This document shows, one piece after another, positions 19,647-29,090 of a stretch of DNA of 64,000 nt. Each line of letters begins with the position of its first letter. Position 1 is the first letter of the stretch. The notes under the pieces were generated by a model. That model was not told the DNA's origin and made no database searches. It was given only the letters and a program-made list of their open reading frames with translations. Position numbers and translations under genes: made by a program. Source of the DNA: Janthinobacterium fluminis (lineage in GTDB: Bacteria > Pseudomonadota > Gammaproteobacteria > Burkholderiales > Burkholderiaceae_D); contig NZ_JAQQXR010000005.1 in the NCBI RefSeq assembly GCF_028595325.1, forward strand, positions 474,202-538,201. Reading direction: 5' to 3'.

Positions 19647-21725
19647 TCAGGCCGCCATGCCGCTGTGGCGCAGCAGGGCGTCGATGCTCGGTTCGCGTCC
19701 GCGGAAGGCGGTGAAGGACTCCAGCGCCGGGCGCGAACCACCCACGGCCAGGATTTCTTGCTGGAAGCGCCTGCCCGTTTCCACCGACAGGATGCCGCCG
19801 CCCAGCGCCGCCGCTTCCTCGAAGGCGCCGTAGGCGTCGGCCGACAGCACTTCCGCCCATTTATAGCTGTAGTAGCCGGCCGCGTAACCGCCGGCAAAAA
19901 TATGCCCGAAGGAGTTCTGGAAGCGGTTGTAGGCCGGCGGCACCATCACGGCGAATTTGCCGCGCACCTCGTCGATGACTTCCTGCACGCTTTTCGCGCT
20001 CTGCGGATCGTAGTCGTAGTGCAGGTGCATATCGTGCAGCGACAGTTCGACGTGGCGCAGGGTTTGCAGGCCGGACTGGAAGTTGCGCGCCGCCAGCATC
20101 TTGTCGTACAGCGCGCGCGGCAGCGCCGCGCCGGTGCCGACGTGGGCCGTCATGTGTTCCAGCACTTCCCATTCCCAGCAGAAGTTTTCCATGAATTGCG
20201 ACGGCAGTTCGACGGCGTCCCACTCGACGCCGGAAATGCCGGACACGCCGATTTCGTCGACCTGGGTCAGCATGTGGTGCAAGCCGTGGCCGAATTCGTG
20301 GAACAGCGTGATGACCTCGTCGTGGGTGAACAGCGAGGGGTGCGCTTTGCCGTCGATGACGGCCGGTTCGGTGAAGTTACAGGTCAGATAGGCAACCGGC
20401 GTTTGCACGGCGCCGCCCGCCTCGAGGCGGCGGCCGCGGGCGTCGTCCATCCAGGCGCCGCCGCCCTTGCCGGCGCGCGCGTACAGGTCGAGGTAGAACT
20501 GGCCGAGCAGTTTGCCGTCTTTTTCGATGCGGAAAAAGCGCACGTCCGGGTGCCAGGTGCTGGCCGTGTCGCTGACGATGGACACGGAGAACAGCGTTTG
20601 TATCAGACGGAACAGGCCGTCGACGACCTTGTGCTCGGGGAAGTACTGCTTCACTTCCTGGGCGGAAAACGCGTAGCGGCGCTCCTGCAGCTTCTCGGAC
20701 GCGTAAGGCATGTCCCAGGCTTTCAGCTCGGCCAGTCCCAGCTCGTCCTTGGCGAAGGCGCGCAACTCGGCCAGGTCTTGCTCGGCGTAGGGGCGGGCGC
20801 GGGTGGCCAGATCTTCCAGGAAGGTAATCACTTGCTCCGGGCTGTGGGCCATCTTCGGCACCAGCGAGACTTCGGCGAAGTTCTTGTAGCCGAGCATTTT
20901 CGCTTCTTCGTCGCGCAACTTCAGCAAAGTGACGATGTTCTGGCTGTTATCCCACTTATCCTTTTCGCTGAAGCCGCTGCCCATCTCGGACGCCTTGGTG
21001 GCGTTGGCGTGGTAGATCGCCTCGCGCAGCGCGCGCTTGTCGGCAAATTGCAGCAGCGGGAAATAGGAGGGGAAGTGCAGCGTGAACTGGAAGCCGGCCT
21101 TGCCGTCCTTGTCGGCGGCGGCGCGGGCCGCCTGCTTGACGTCGTCCGGCACGCCGGCCAGGTCGGCCTCGTCGGCCACCAGCAGCTTGAAGTCGTTGGT
21201 GGCGTCGAGCACGTTCTCGGAGAAGCGCGTCGACACGCCGGCGTGCTCTTCCTGGATTTCCGCGAAGCGCTCCTTCTTGTCCTCGGCCAGCTCGGCGCCG
21301 CCCATGCGGAAGTCGCGGATGGCGTTGTCGATGATGCGCTGGCGCGGCGCCGACAGCGCGGCAAATTCCGGCCCCGCCTTCAGCGCCTTGTATTTGGCGA
21401 ACATTTCCTCGTTCTGGGCCAGCGCGGTCCAGAATTCCGTGATCTTCGGTTGGTTCTCGTTGTAGGCGGCGCGCAGTTCGGGCGTGTCGACGACATTGTT
21501 CAAGTGGCTGACGATGCCCCATGCGCGGCCCAGCAACTCGGTGGCGTTCTCCAGCGGCGCGACGAAGTTCTCCCATGTCACATGGGCGATGGGCGCTTCC
21601 AGCTGCGCCACGACGGCGTTGCTGTCGGCCAGCAGCGTGTCGATGGCCGCGGTGACGTGTTCCGCCTTGATCGCGTCGAAACGCGGCAGGCCCGAGAAGT
21701 CCAGCAGAGGGTTGTGTGTAGTCAT
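19647..21725 (-). CDS. prlC: Oligopeptidase A (M3 family metallopeptidase)
   Basis: Cytosolic zinc peptidase that degrades short peptides, including cleaved signal peptides. It has 692 residues, near the 680 of E. coli PrlC/OpdA. The zinc site H476-E477-F-G-H480 lies in TLFHEFGHGLHHML, with the third ligand in the following helix (SGVEWDAVELPSQFMENF). The C-terminal GYYSYKWAEVLSADAYGAF block is typical. Start at 21725 because GGAAAG stands six bases upstream; a start four codons earlier would overlap it. It is 49 bp downstream of folD and probably in the same transcript. Confidence 0.95.
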   Translation of the reverse strand: MTTHNPLLDFSGLPRFDAIKAEHVTAAIDTLLADSNAVVAQLEAPIAHVTWENFVAPLENATELLGRAWGIVSHLNNVVDTPELRAAYNENQPKITEFWTALAQNEEMFAKYKALKAGPEFAALSAPRQRIIDNAIRDFRMGGAELAEDKKERFAEIQEEHAGVSTRFSENVLDATNDFKLLVADEADLAGVPDDVKQAARAAADKDGKAGFQFTLHFPSYFPLLQFADKRALREAIYHANATKASEMGSGFSEKDKWDNSQNIVTLLKLRDEEAKMLGYKNFAEVSLVPKMAHSPEQVITFLEDLATRARPYAEQDLAELRAFAKDELGLAELKAWDMPYASEKLQERRYAFSAQEVKQYFPEHKVVDGLFRLIQTLFSVSIVSDTASTWHPDVRFFRIEKDGKLLGQFYLDLYARAGKGGGAWMDDARGRRLEAGGAVQTPVAYLTCNFTEPAVIDGKAHPSLFTHDEVITLFHEFGHGLHHMLTQVDEIGVSGISGVEWDAVELPSQFMENFCWEWEVLEHMTAHVGTGAALPRALYDKMLAARNFQSGLQTLRHVELSLHDMHLHYDYDPQSAKSVQEVIDEVRGKFAVMVPPAYNRFQNSFGHIFAGGYAAGYYSYKWAEVLSADAYGAFEEAAALGGGILSVETGRRFQQEILAVGGSRPALESFTAFRGREPSIDALLRHSGMAA

Positions 21726-21774
21726 CAGTCTTTCCAATTGTTCGTCAAGCGCGCCCGGACCGCGGCGCGGCGTG

Positions 21775-22620
21775 TTATTCCCGTTCCGCCGCTTCGACGG
21801 TGTTCATCAGCAGCATCGTGATCGTCATCGGCCCGACGCCGCCCGGCACCGGCGTGATGTGCGAGGCCACTTCGCGGACGCCGTTGAAATCGACGTCGCC
21901 GCACAGCTTGCCGTTATCGTCGCGGTTCATGCCCACATCGATGACGATCGCACCCGGCTTGACCATGTCGGCCGTGAGCGTGTTGCGGCGGCCGACGGCG
22001 GCCACGACGACATCGGCGCCGCGCGTGTGCTGGGCCAGGTCCGGCGTCGCACTATGGCATATGGTCACGGTGGCGTTCGCTTGCAAGAGCAGCAGCGCCA
22101 TCGGTTTGCCGACGGTGTTGCTGCGGCCGATGACGACGGCGTGCTTGCCGCGCAGGTCGGTGCCCGTGCTCTCGATCAATTTCATGCAGCCGTAGGGGGT
22201 GCAGGGGCGGAAGCCCGGCAGGCCCGTCAGCAGTTCGCCGGCGCTCAGCACCGAGTAGCCGTCGACGTCTTTGGCGGTCGAGATCGCCTCGATGACCTTG
22301 TGCGGGTTGATGTGCTTGGGCAGGGGCATCTGCACCAGGATGCCGTGGATGGCCGGGTCGGCGTTCAGCGCGTCGATGCGCGCCAGCAGCGCCGCCTCCG
22401 TCAGGTCCGCCTCATACTTTTCCAGCACCGAGTGGAAGCCGACGTCGCCGCAAGCCTTGACCTTGTTGCGCACATATACCTGGCTGGCCGGGTCTTCGCC
22501 GACCAGGATCACGGCCAGGCCGGGCTGCTTGCCCTTGGCGGTGAGGACGCTGGCGCGCGCGGCGATTTCACCGCGCAGTTTTTGGGAGAGCAAGATTCCG
22601 TCGATCGATTGTGCTGGCAT
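21775..22620 (-). CDS. folD: Bifunctional methylenetetrahydrofolate dehydrogenase/cyclohydrolase
   Basis: Converts 5,10-methylene-THF to 10-formyl-THF in two NADP-dependent steps, feeding purine and formyl-Met synthesis. The 281 residues include [20 protein letters not shown] with the catalytic Lys, the QMPLPKHI stretch, the NADP loop [12 protein letters not shown] and the end block [19 protein letters not shown]. It diverges from aceE. The intergenic 22621-22894 holds the aceE promoter; a folD promoter is not obvious. Confidence 0.96.
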   Translation of the reverse strand: MPAQSIDGILLSQKLRGEIAARASVLTAKGKQPGLAVILVGEDPASQVYVRNKVKACGDVGFHSVLEKYEADLTEAALLARIDALNADPAIHGILVQMPLPKHINPHKVIEAISTAKDVDGYSVLSAGELLTGLPGFRPCTPYGCMKLIESTGTDLRGKHAVVIGRSNTVGKPMALLLLQANATVTICHSATPDLAQHTRGADVVVAAVGRRNTLTADMVKPGAIVIDVGMNRDDNGKLCGDVDFNGVREVASHITPVPGGVGPMTITMLLMNTVEAAERE

Positions 22621-22731
22621 GGTTTTGGCTGGTGGGAGGATAAAAGCAGATTATAAAGCCGGCGCGCCGCGGCGGCCGCGTTTTCGGGTGTTTTCTTCAT
22701 GGAAATTGCGGCGCTGCAGCATGGTTTTCAC

Positions 22732-22796
22732 TGTGAAATTTCACATTGTGGAAAGGTATATCGTAATTTGAAAAATAACAAATAGCCTGTTAGAAT
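22732..22796 (+). promoter_or_regulatory. aceE-aceF-lpdA promoter with upstream palindrome
   Basis: TTGAAA (22768-22773), 17-bp spacer, TAGAAT (22791-22796). A perfect 14-bp palindrome, TGTGAAATTTCACA, is at 22732-22745, about 22 bp before the -35. It is not the E. coli PdhR site as I remember it (AATTGGT/ACCAATT), and its TGTGA/TCACA halves are 2 bp too close for CRP. The leader to aceE is about 95 nt. Confidence 0.75.
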
Positions 22797-22894
22797 CCCC
22801 TGACTAATTTAGGGTATTGGTAAATAATCAGCGAAATGCCGTCCGCCAAGCGATCAGGTATCCTGGTGGGGCGCTCACAAAGGAGACTCAACAG

Positions 22895-25591
22895 ATGTCA
22901 GCTCAACTCGACCAGGTTACGGCGTTAATCGCCCAGGACCCCGATTCGCAAGAAACCAAAGAATGGCTCGACGCGCTAGAAGCCGTTTTGGAAAACGAGG
23001 GTCCGGAACGCGCCCACTACCTGATGGAACGCATGGTCGATCTGGCGCGCCGCCGCGGCGCCCAGATCCCATTCTCCAGCAACACCGCCTACGTTAACAC
23101 CATTCCCGCCCACCTCGAAACACACTGCCCCGGCAACCTGGAATACGAAGAGCGCCTGCGCTCGTGGATGCGCTGGAACGCCATGGCGATGGTGGTCAAG
23201 GCCAACCGCGCCGACGGCGACCTGGGCGGCCACCTGTCGAGCTTCGCCTCGCTGGCGAACATGCTGGGCATCGGCTTCAACCATTTCTGGCACGCCCCGA
23301 CCGAAGAGCACGGCGGCGACCTGCTGTACATCCAGGGCCATTCCTCGCCGGGCGTCTACGCGCGCGCCTTCCTGGAGGGCCGCCTGAGCGAAGAGCAGTT
23401 GCTGAACTTCCGCAAGGAAGTCGACGGCAAGGGCCTGTCCTCCTACCCGCATCCCAAGCTGATGCCGGACTTCTGGCAGTTCCCGACCGTCTCGATGGGC
23501 CTGGGCCCGCACATGGCGATCTACCAGGCGCGCTTCCTGAAATACCTGCACGCCCGCGGCATCGCCAAGACCGACAACCGCAAGGTGTGGGCGTTCTGCG
23601 GCGACGGCGAGATGGACGAGCCGGAATCGCTGGGCGCGATCGGCCTGGCCGCGCGTGACATGCTCGACAACCTCGTCATCGTCGTCAACTGCAACCTGCA
23701 GCGCCTGGACGGCCCGGTGCGCGGCAACGGCAAGATCATCCAGGAACTGGAAGGCGACTTCCGCGGCGCCGGCTGGAACGTCGTCAAGGTCATCTGGGGC
23801 CCGGGCTGGGACACCTTGCTGGCGCAGGACAAGGAAGGCATCCTGCAGCGCGTGATGATGGAAACCGTCGACGGCGAGTACCAGAACTACAAGGCCAAGG
23901 ACGGCGCCTTCGTGCGCAAGCACTTCTTCGGCAAGCATCCGAAGCTGCTGGAAATGGTCGCCAACATGAGCGACGACGACATCTGGCGCCTGACCCGCGG
24001 CGGCCACGATCCGCACAAGATCTACGCCGCGTTCAAGATCGCCCAGGAGCACAAGGGCCAGCCGACCGTGCTGCTGGTGAAAACCGTCAAGGGCTACGGC
24101 ATGGGCAAGTCCGGCGAGGCGCGCAACACGGCGCACCAGACCAAGAAGCTCGACGACGAGGCGATCCGCGAAATGCGCGACCGCTTCTCGCTGCCCATCC
24201 CCGACGACAAGCTGGCCGAGATTCCGTTCTTCAAGCCGGCCGACGACTCGCCGGAAATGATCTACCTGCAGGAGCGCCGCAAGGCCCTGGGCGGCTACCT
24301 GCCGCAGCGCCGCCAGCAGGCCGAGGAAACCCTGCCGGTGCCGGACCTGTCGGCGTTCAAGAACGTGCTGGAAGCGACGCCAGAAGGCCGTGAAATCTCC
24401 ACCACGCAGGCTTTCGTGCGCGTCATCTCGACGCTGCTGCGCGACCCCAACCTGGGCCAGCGCGTCGTCCCCATCCTGGTCGACGAATCGCGCACCTTCG
24501 GCATGGAGGGCCTGTTCCGCCAGATCGGCATCTACAACCCGAAAGGCCAGATGTACGAGCCGGTCGACAAAGACCAGGTCATGTACTACCGCGAAGACAA
24601 GGCCGGCCAGATCCTGCAGGAGGGCATCAACGAGGCGGGCGGCATGAGCTCGTGGATCGCCGCGGCGACCTCGTACTCGACCAACAACCGCATCATGATC
24701 CCGTTCTACACCTTCTACTCGATGTTCGGCATGCAGCGCATCGGCGACCAGGTGTGGGCTTCCGGCGACATGCGCGCGCGCGGCTTCCTGATGGGCGGCA
24801 CCGCCGGCCGCACCACGCTGAACGGCGAAGGCTTGCAGCACGAGGACGGCCACAGCCATATCGTCGCCGCGACCATCCCGACCTGCATGCCATACGACCC
24901 GACCTTCAGCCATGAAGTCGCGGTCATCATCCAGGACGGCCTGCGCCGCATGATCGGCAACCAGGAAGACGTGTTCTACTACATCACGATCATGAACGAG
25001 AACTACGCCCAGCCGGGCATCAAGCCGGGCCAGGAAGAGGGCATCCTGAAAGGCATGTACCTGTTCTCCGAAGGCGACAAGGCCGCCAAGCTGCGCGTGC
25101 AACTGATCGGCTCGGGCACCATCCTGCGCGAATCGATGTTCGCCGCCGAGCTGCTGCAAGAGGACTGGGGCATCGCCGCCGACGTCTGGTCGGCGCCGTC
25201 GCTGACGCTGGTGGCCCGCGACGGCCAGGACGCCGAGCGCTGGAACATGGTCAACCCGAGCCAGACCCAGCGCGTGCCCTACGTCACCGAGTGCCTGCAA
25301 AACACCAGCGGCCCGATCGTCGCCACCACCGACTACATGCGCGCCTTCGCCGAGCAGATCCGCGCCTTCGTGCCGAAGGGCCGCAGCTACAAAGTGCTGG
25401 GCACCGACGGTTTCGGCCGCTCCGACAGCCGCGCCAAGCTGCGCGAGTTCTTCGAAGTGAACCGCTATTATGTGACCGTGGCGGCGCTGAAGTCGCTGGC
25501 CGACGAAGGTTCGATCGACGTCTCCGTGGTCGAGCAGGCGATCGCCAAGTACGGCATCAACCCGAACAAAGCCAATCCGGTCACCCAATAA
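22895..25591 (+). CDS. aceE: Pyruvate dehydrogenase E1 component (homodimeric)
   Basis: Thiamine-diphosphate enzyme that decarboxylates pyruvate and acetylates the E2 lipoyl group. The 898 residues match the large homodimeric E1 type (887 in E. coli). The ThDP motif starts at GDGEMDEPES (about residue 236) and ends near NCN. TGRAGRTTLNGEGLQHEDGH-like sequence (GGTAGRTTLNGEGLQHEDGH) marks the second catalytic domain. The start at 22895 follows AAGGAG; an in-frame GTG upstream is in the leader. First gene of the PDH operon, 36 bp before aceF. Confidence 0.97.
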   Translation: MSAQLDQVTALIAQDPDSQETKEWLDALEAVLENEGPERAHYLMERMVDLARRRGAQIPFSSNTAYVNTIPAHLETHCPGNLEYEERLRSWMRWNAMAMVVKANRADGDLGGHLSSFASLANMLGIGFNHFWHAPTEEHGGDLLYIQGHSSPGVYARAFLEGRLSEEQLLNFRKEVDGKGLSSYPHPKLMPDFWQFPTVSMGLGPHMAIYQARFLKYLHARGIAKTDNRKVWAFCGDGEMDEPESLGAIGLAARDMLDNLVIVVNCNLQRLDGPVRGNGKIIQELEGDFRGAGWNVVKVIWGPGWDTLLAQDKEGILQRVMMETVDGEYQNYKAKDGAFVRKHFFGKHPKLLEMVANMSDDDIWRLTRGGHDPHKIYAAFKIAQEHKGQPTVLLVKTVKGYGMGKSGEARNTAHQTKKLDDEAIREMRDRFSLPIPDDKLAEIPFFKPADDSPEMIYLQERRKALGGYLPQRRQQAEETLPVPDLSAFKNVLEATPEGREISTTQAFVRVISTLLRDPNLGQRVVPILVDESRTFGMEGLFRQIGIYNPKGQMYEPVDKDQVMYYREDKAGQILQEGINEAGGMSSWIAAATSYSTNNRIMIPFYTFYSMFGMQRIGDQVWASGDMRARGFLMGGTAGRTTLNGEGLQHEDGHSHIVAATIPTCMPYDPTFSHEVAVIIQDGLRRMIGNQEDVFYYITIMNENYAQPGIKPGQEEGILKGMYLFSEGDKAAKLRVQLIGSGTILRESMFAAELLQEDWGIAADVWSAPSLTLVARDGQDAERWNMVNPSQTQRVPYVTECLQNTSGPIVATTDYMRAFAEQIRAFVPKGRSYKVLGTDGFGRSDSRAKLREFFEVNRYYVTVAALKSLADEGSIDVSVVEQAIAKYGINPNKANPVTQ

Positions 25592-25627
25592 CGCGGTTCT
25601 GACGAATAGAAAAACGGAGCAAACGCT

Positions 25628-26938
25628 ATGAGCATTGTGGAAGTTAAAGTCCCGGATATCGGGGATTTCAAGGAAGTGGAAATCATCGAGTTGATGGTCA
25701 AGCCGGGCGACACGATCAAGGTCGACCAGTCGCTCATCACGGTGGAATCGGACAAGGCCAGCATGGAGATCCCCTCCAGCCATGCCGGCGTCATCAAGGA
25801 ATTGCGCGTCAAGGTCGGCGACAAGGTGCATGAAGGTTCGCTGCTGCTGATTCTGGAAGCGGGCGACGCCGCCGCTGCCGCGCCCGCCGCGGCCCCGGCC
25901 GCCGCGCCCGCCCCGGCTCCGTCTCCGGCCGCCGCCCCGGCGCCCGCGCCCGTTGCTGCGCCGGCCCCGGTTGCGGCTGCGGCGCCCGCCGCCGCCGCGC
26001 CAAGCGGCGCGCTGGCGCACGCCTCGCCGTCGATCCGCAAGTTCGCCCGCGAACTCGGCGTCGACCTGCTGCGCGTTCCCGGCAGCGGCCCGAAAGGCCG
26101 CATCGTCCAGGAAGACGTGCAGAATTTCGTCAAGGGCGTGATGGCCGGTTCGCTGTCGAGCGGCGCCGCGCCCGCCGCCGGCAAGGGCGTCGGCATGGAC
26201 CTGCTGCCGTGGCCGTCGCTGGACTTCAGCAAGTTCGGCGAAACCACCTTGCTGCCGCTGTCGCGCATCAAGAAGATCAGCGGCCCCAACCTGCACCGCA
26301 ACTGGGTGATGATCCCGCACGTGACGCAGTTCGACGAAGCCGACGTGACCGAGCTGGAGGAGTTCCGCGTGTCGACCAACGCCGGCAACGCCAAGAACAA
26401 GGAAGCGGTCAAGCTGACCATGCTGGCCTTCGTTATCAAGGCATCCGTCGCGGCGCTGAAAAAGTACCCGGCCTTCAACGCCTCGATCGACGCCAACGGC
26501 GAAAACCTGATCCTGAAGCAGTACTACAACATCGGCTTCGCGGCCGACACGCCGAACGGCCTGATGGTTCCGGTCATCAAGGACGCCGACAAAAAAGGCG
26601 TGGCGCAGATCGCCCAGGAAATGGGCGAGCTGTCGGCGCAGGCGCGCGAGGGCAAGCTGAAGCCGACCGACATGCAGGGCGCGACCTTCACCATCTCCTC
26701 GCTGGGCGGCATCGGTGGCACGGCGTTCACGCCTATCATCAATGCGCCTGAAGTGGCGATCCTGGGCCTGTCGAAAGCGGCCATGAAGCCGGTCTGGGAC
26801 GGCAAGGCGTTCCAGCCGCGTCTGATGATGCCGATGTCGCTGTCCTACGACCACCGCGTCATCGACGGCGCGATGGGCGCGCGTTTCGCCGTGTATCTGG
26901 GCGAGGTGCTGGCCGACCTGCGCAAGACGCTGCTGTAA
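25628..26938 (+). CDS. aceF: Dihydrolipoyllysine acetyltransferase (PDH E2), single lipoyl domain
   Basis: Core of the pyruvate dehydrogenase complex, transferring acetyl from lipoate to CoA. The 436 residues show one lipoyl domain (residues 1-80, lipoylated K43 in ESDKASME), an Ala/Pro linker (about 83-128), a peripheral-subunit binding domain (SPSIRKFARELGVDLLRVPG, residues about 136-170) and the catalytic domain ending in SYDHRVIDGA with the active His near 409. E. coli E2 has three lipoyl domains, so this is a short form; the neighbouring E3 carries a further one. A GC hairpin separates it from lpdA. Confidence 0.96.
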   Translation: MSIVEVKVPDIGDFKEVEIIELMVKPGDTIKVDQSLITVESDKASMEIPSSHAGVIKELRVKVGDKVHEGSLLLILEAGDAAAAAPAAAPAAAPAPAPSPAAAPAPAPVAAPAPVAAAAPAAAAPSGALAHASPSIRKFARELGVDLLRVPGSGPKGRIVQEDVQNFVKGVMAGSLSSGAAPAAGKGVGMDLLPWPSLDFSKFGETTLLPLSRIKKISGPNLHRNWVMIPHVTQFDEADVTELEEFRVSTNAGNAKNKEAVKLTMLAFVIKASVAALKKYPAFNASIDANGENLILKQYYNIGFAADTPNGLMVPVIKDADKKGVAQIAQEMGELSAQAREGKLKPTDMQGATFTISSLGGIGGTAFTPIINAPEVAILGLSKAAMKPVWDGKAFQPRLMMPMSLSYDHRVIDGAMGARFAVYLGEVLADLRKTLL

Positions 26939-26947
26939 TGTGAGCCC

Positions 26948-26987
26948 GGCGCGGGCGCGCGGCCTTCACCGGCCGCGCGCCCGCGCC
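26948..26987 (+). other. 17-bp all-GC hairpin between aceF and lpdA
   Basis: Arms at 26948-26964 and 26971-26987 are perfectly complementary over 17 bp, all G or C, with a 6-nt loop TTCACC. There is no T run, so it is not a standard terminator. Inside an operon it may stall RNase, stabilise the upstream mRNA or reduce read-through to lpdA. Confidence 0.8.
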
Positions 26988-27086
26988 GCAATCCAGGGCA
27001 GGCCGGACGCGTAGGCGCCGCCTGCGTCCCTCATTTTTTACCCGGCGCCGGCGGCACCAGCGGCGAGGGGAGCGATGGAGTATGCG

Positions 27087-28865
27087 ATGAGTACGATCGA
27101 AGTGAAAGTGCCCAATATCGGCGATTTCAAAGAAGTGGAAGTGATCGAAATGATGGTCAAGGTGGGCGACACGATCAAGGTCGATCAGTCGCTGGTGACC
27201 GTCGAGTCGGACAAGGCCAGCATGGAAATCCCGGCCAGCCATGCCGGCGTGGTCAAGGAATTGAAAGTCAAGATCGGCGACAAGATCGCCGAAGGTTCGC
27301 TGTTGCTGGTGCTGGAAGAGGGCGCAGCCGCCGCGCCTGCGGCCGCGGCGGCTGCCCCGGCCGCCGCGCCGGTCCCGGCGCCTGCCGCGGCCCCGGCCGC
27401 GCCGGTGGCGGCGCCCGCCGGCGGCAGCTACGCCGGCAAGGTCGACATCGAATGCGACATGATGGTGCTCGGCGGCGGCCCCGGCGGCTACTCGGCCGCC
27501 TTCCGCGCCGCCGACCTGGGCCTGAACACCGTCATCGTCGAGCGTTACGCGACGCTGGGCGGGGTCTGCCTGAACGTCGGCTGCATCCCGTCGAAGGCGC
27601 TGCTGCACGTGGCGGCCGTGATCGACGAAGCGGCGACGATGTCCAAGCACGGCGTGACCTTCGCCGCGCCGCAGATCGACATCGACGCCGTGCGCGGCTA
27701 CAAGGAAAAAGTCATCGGCAAGATGACGGCCGGCCTGAGCGGCATGGCCAAGGGCCGCAAGGTCAACGTGGTGCGCGGCGTCGGCCAGTTCCTCAGCCCC
27801 TTCCACATCGAGGTGACGGCGGACGACGGCAGCAAGCAAGTGCTGCAGTTCAAGCAGGCCATCATCGCGGCCGGTTCCTCGGTCGTCAAACTGCCGTTCG
27901 TGCCGGAAGACCCGCGCATCGTCGACTCGACCGGCGCGCTGGAATTGCGCGCGGTCCCGAAACGCATGCTGGTCATCGGCGGCGGCATCATCGGCCTGGA
28001 AATGGCGACGGTGTACTCGACCTTCGGCGCGCGCATCGACGTCGTCGAAATGCTCGACGGCCTGATGCAGGGCGCCGACCGCGACATGGTCAAAGTGTGG
28101 CAGAAGTTCAACGAGAAGCGCTTCGACAACATCATGACCAAGACCAAGACGGTGGCCGTCGAGGCGCTGGCCGAAGGCATCAAGGTCACGTTCGAGGCGG
28201 CCGAGGCGGGCGCCGCCGCGCCTGCGCCGCAGGTGTACGACATGGTGCTGGTGGCCGTGGGCCGCAGCCCGAACGGCAAGAAGCTGGCGGCCGACAAGGC
28301 CGGCGTCAGCGTCACCGAGCGCGGCTTCATCAACGTCGACGGCCAGATGCGCACCAACGTGCCGCATATCTTCGCCATCGGCGACCTGGTCGGCCAGCCC
28401 ATGCTGGCGCACAAGGCCGTGCATGAAGGCCATGTGGCGGCCGAGGCGGCAGCCGGCCAGAAAGCCTACTTCGACGCCAAGGTGATCCCGTCGGTGGCCT
28501 ACACGGACCCGGAAGTGGCGTGGGTCGGCATCACCGAAGACGAAGCCAAGGCCAAGGGCATCAAGCTTGAGAAGGGCGTGTTCCCTTGGGCCGCCAGCGC
28601 GCGCGCCGTGGCCAACGGCCGCGACGAAGGCTTCACCAAGCTGCTGTTCGACGCGAGCACCCACCGCATCGTCGGCGGCGGCATCGTCGGCACGCACGCC
28701 GGCGACATGATCGGCGAAATCGCCCTGGCCATCGAAATGGGCTCGGACGGCACCGACATCGGCAAGACCATCCATCCGCACCCGACGCTGGGCGAATCGA
28801 TCGGCCTGGCCGCCGAAGTGTACGAAGGCGTCTGCACCGACATGCCGGCGCCGCGCAAGCGCTGA
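27087..28865 (+). CDS. lpdA: Dihydrolipoyl dehydrogenase (E3) with N-terminal lipoyl domain
   Basis: FAD enzyme that reoxidises dihydrolipoate with NAD+. The 592 residues consist of a lipoyl domain (1-80, K43 in ESDKASME) nearly the same as that of aceF, an Ala/Pro linker, and a full E3: [20 protein letters not shown] loop, redox disulfide C161-LNVG-C166, NAD loop [17 protein letters not shown], and the active base H565 in HPHPTLGES. The start at 27087 matches the aceF N-terminus and has GGAG 6 bases upstream; ATG at 27075 with its own GAGGGGAG is an alternative adding four residues. Confidence 0.95.
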   Translation: MSTIEVKVPNIGDFKEVEVIEMMVKVGDTIKVDQSLVTVESDKASMEIPASHAGVVKELKVKIGDKIAEGSLLLVLEEGAAAAPAAAAAAPAAAPVPAPAAAPAAPVAAPAGGSYAGKVDIECDMMVLGGGPGGYSAAFRAADLGLNTVIVERYATLGGVCLNVGCIPSKALLHVAAVIDEAATMSKHGVTFAAPQIDIDAVRGYKEKVIGKMTAGLSGMAKGRKVNVVRGVGQFLSPFHIEVTADDGSKQVLQFKQAIIAAGSSVVKLPFVPEDPRIVDSTGALELRAVPKRMLVIGGGIIGLEMATVYSTFGARIDVVEMLDGLMQGADRDMVKVWQKFNEKRFDNIMTKTKTVAVEALAEGIKVTFEAAEAGAAAPAPQVYDMVLVAVGRSPNGKKLAADKAGVSVTERGFINVDGQMRTNVPHIFAIGDLVGQPMLAHKAVHEGHVAAEAAAGQKAYFDAKVIPSVAYTDPEVAWVGITEDEAKAKGIKLEKGVFPWAASARAVANGRDEGFTKLLFDASTHRIVGGGIVGTHAGDMIGEIALAIEMGSDGTDIGKTIHPHPTLGESIGLAAEVYEGVCTDMPAPRKR

Positions 28866-28899
28866 CCGCAGCGCCGCGCAGGCGCCGTTCAGTCCCGCG

Positions 28900-28933
28900 A
28901 AAAACCAGCAGCCTTACGCTGCTGGTTTTTTTT
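28900..28933 (+). terminator. PDH operon terminator
   Basis: Stem ACCAGCAGC / GCTGCTGGT (28904-28912 and 28918-28926) with A run before and T8 after; ends the aceE-aceF-lpdA operon. Confidence 0.9.
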
Positions 28934-29090
28934 CGCCGTTTTTCGGCTAAATATGGGCTGAAAGCTATCCCAAGTGAATATTGGTTAGTATTTCCCTAGT
29001 GAAAAAATGTAAAAATTCTGTTTAGGAAAGTTTTAGTTCGTCCAGCCATGTTGGGGCGGCAAAACACCGGCACCGGACAACACCATTCAG

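Noticed and set aside
22732..22745. CRP site at the PDH promoter
   Set aside because: TGTGA and TCACA are separated by 4 bp instead of 6.
22976..26854. 1292-codon open frame on the minus strand across aceE and aceF
   Set aside because: It is the antisense shadow of two certain genes in GC-rich DNA; the product is His/Arg/Val-rich without domains.
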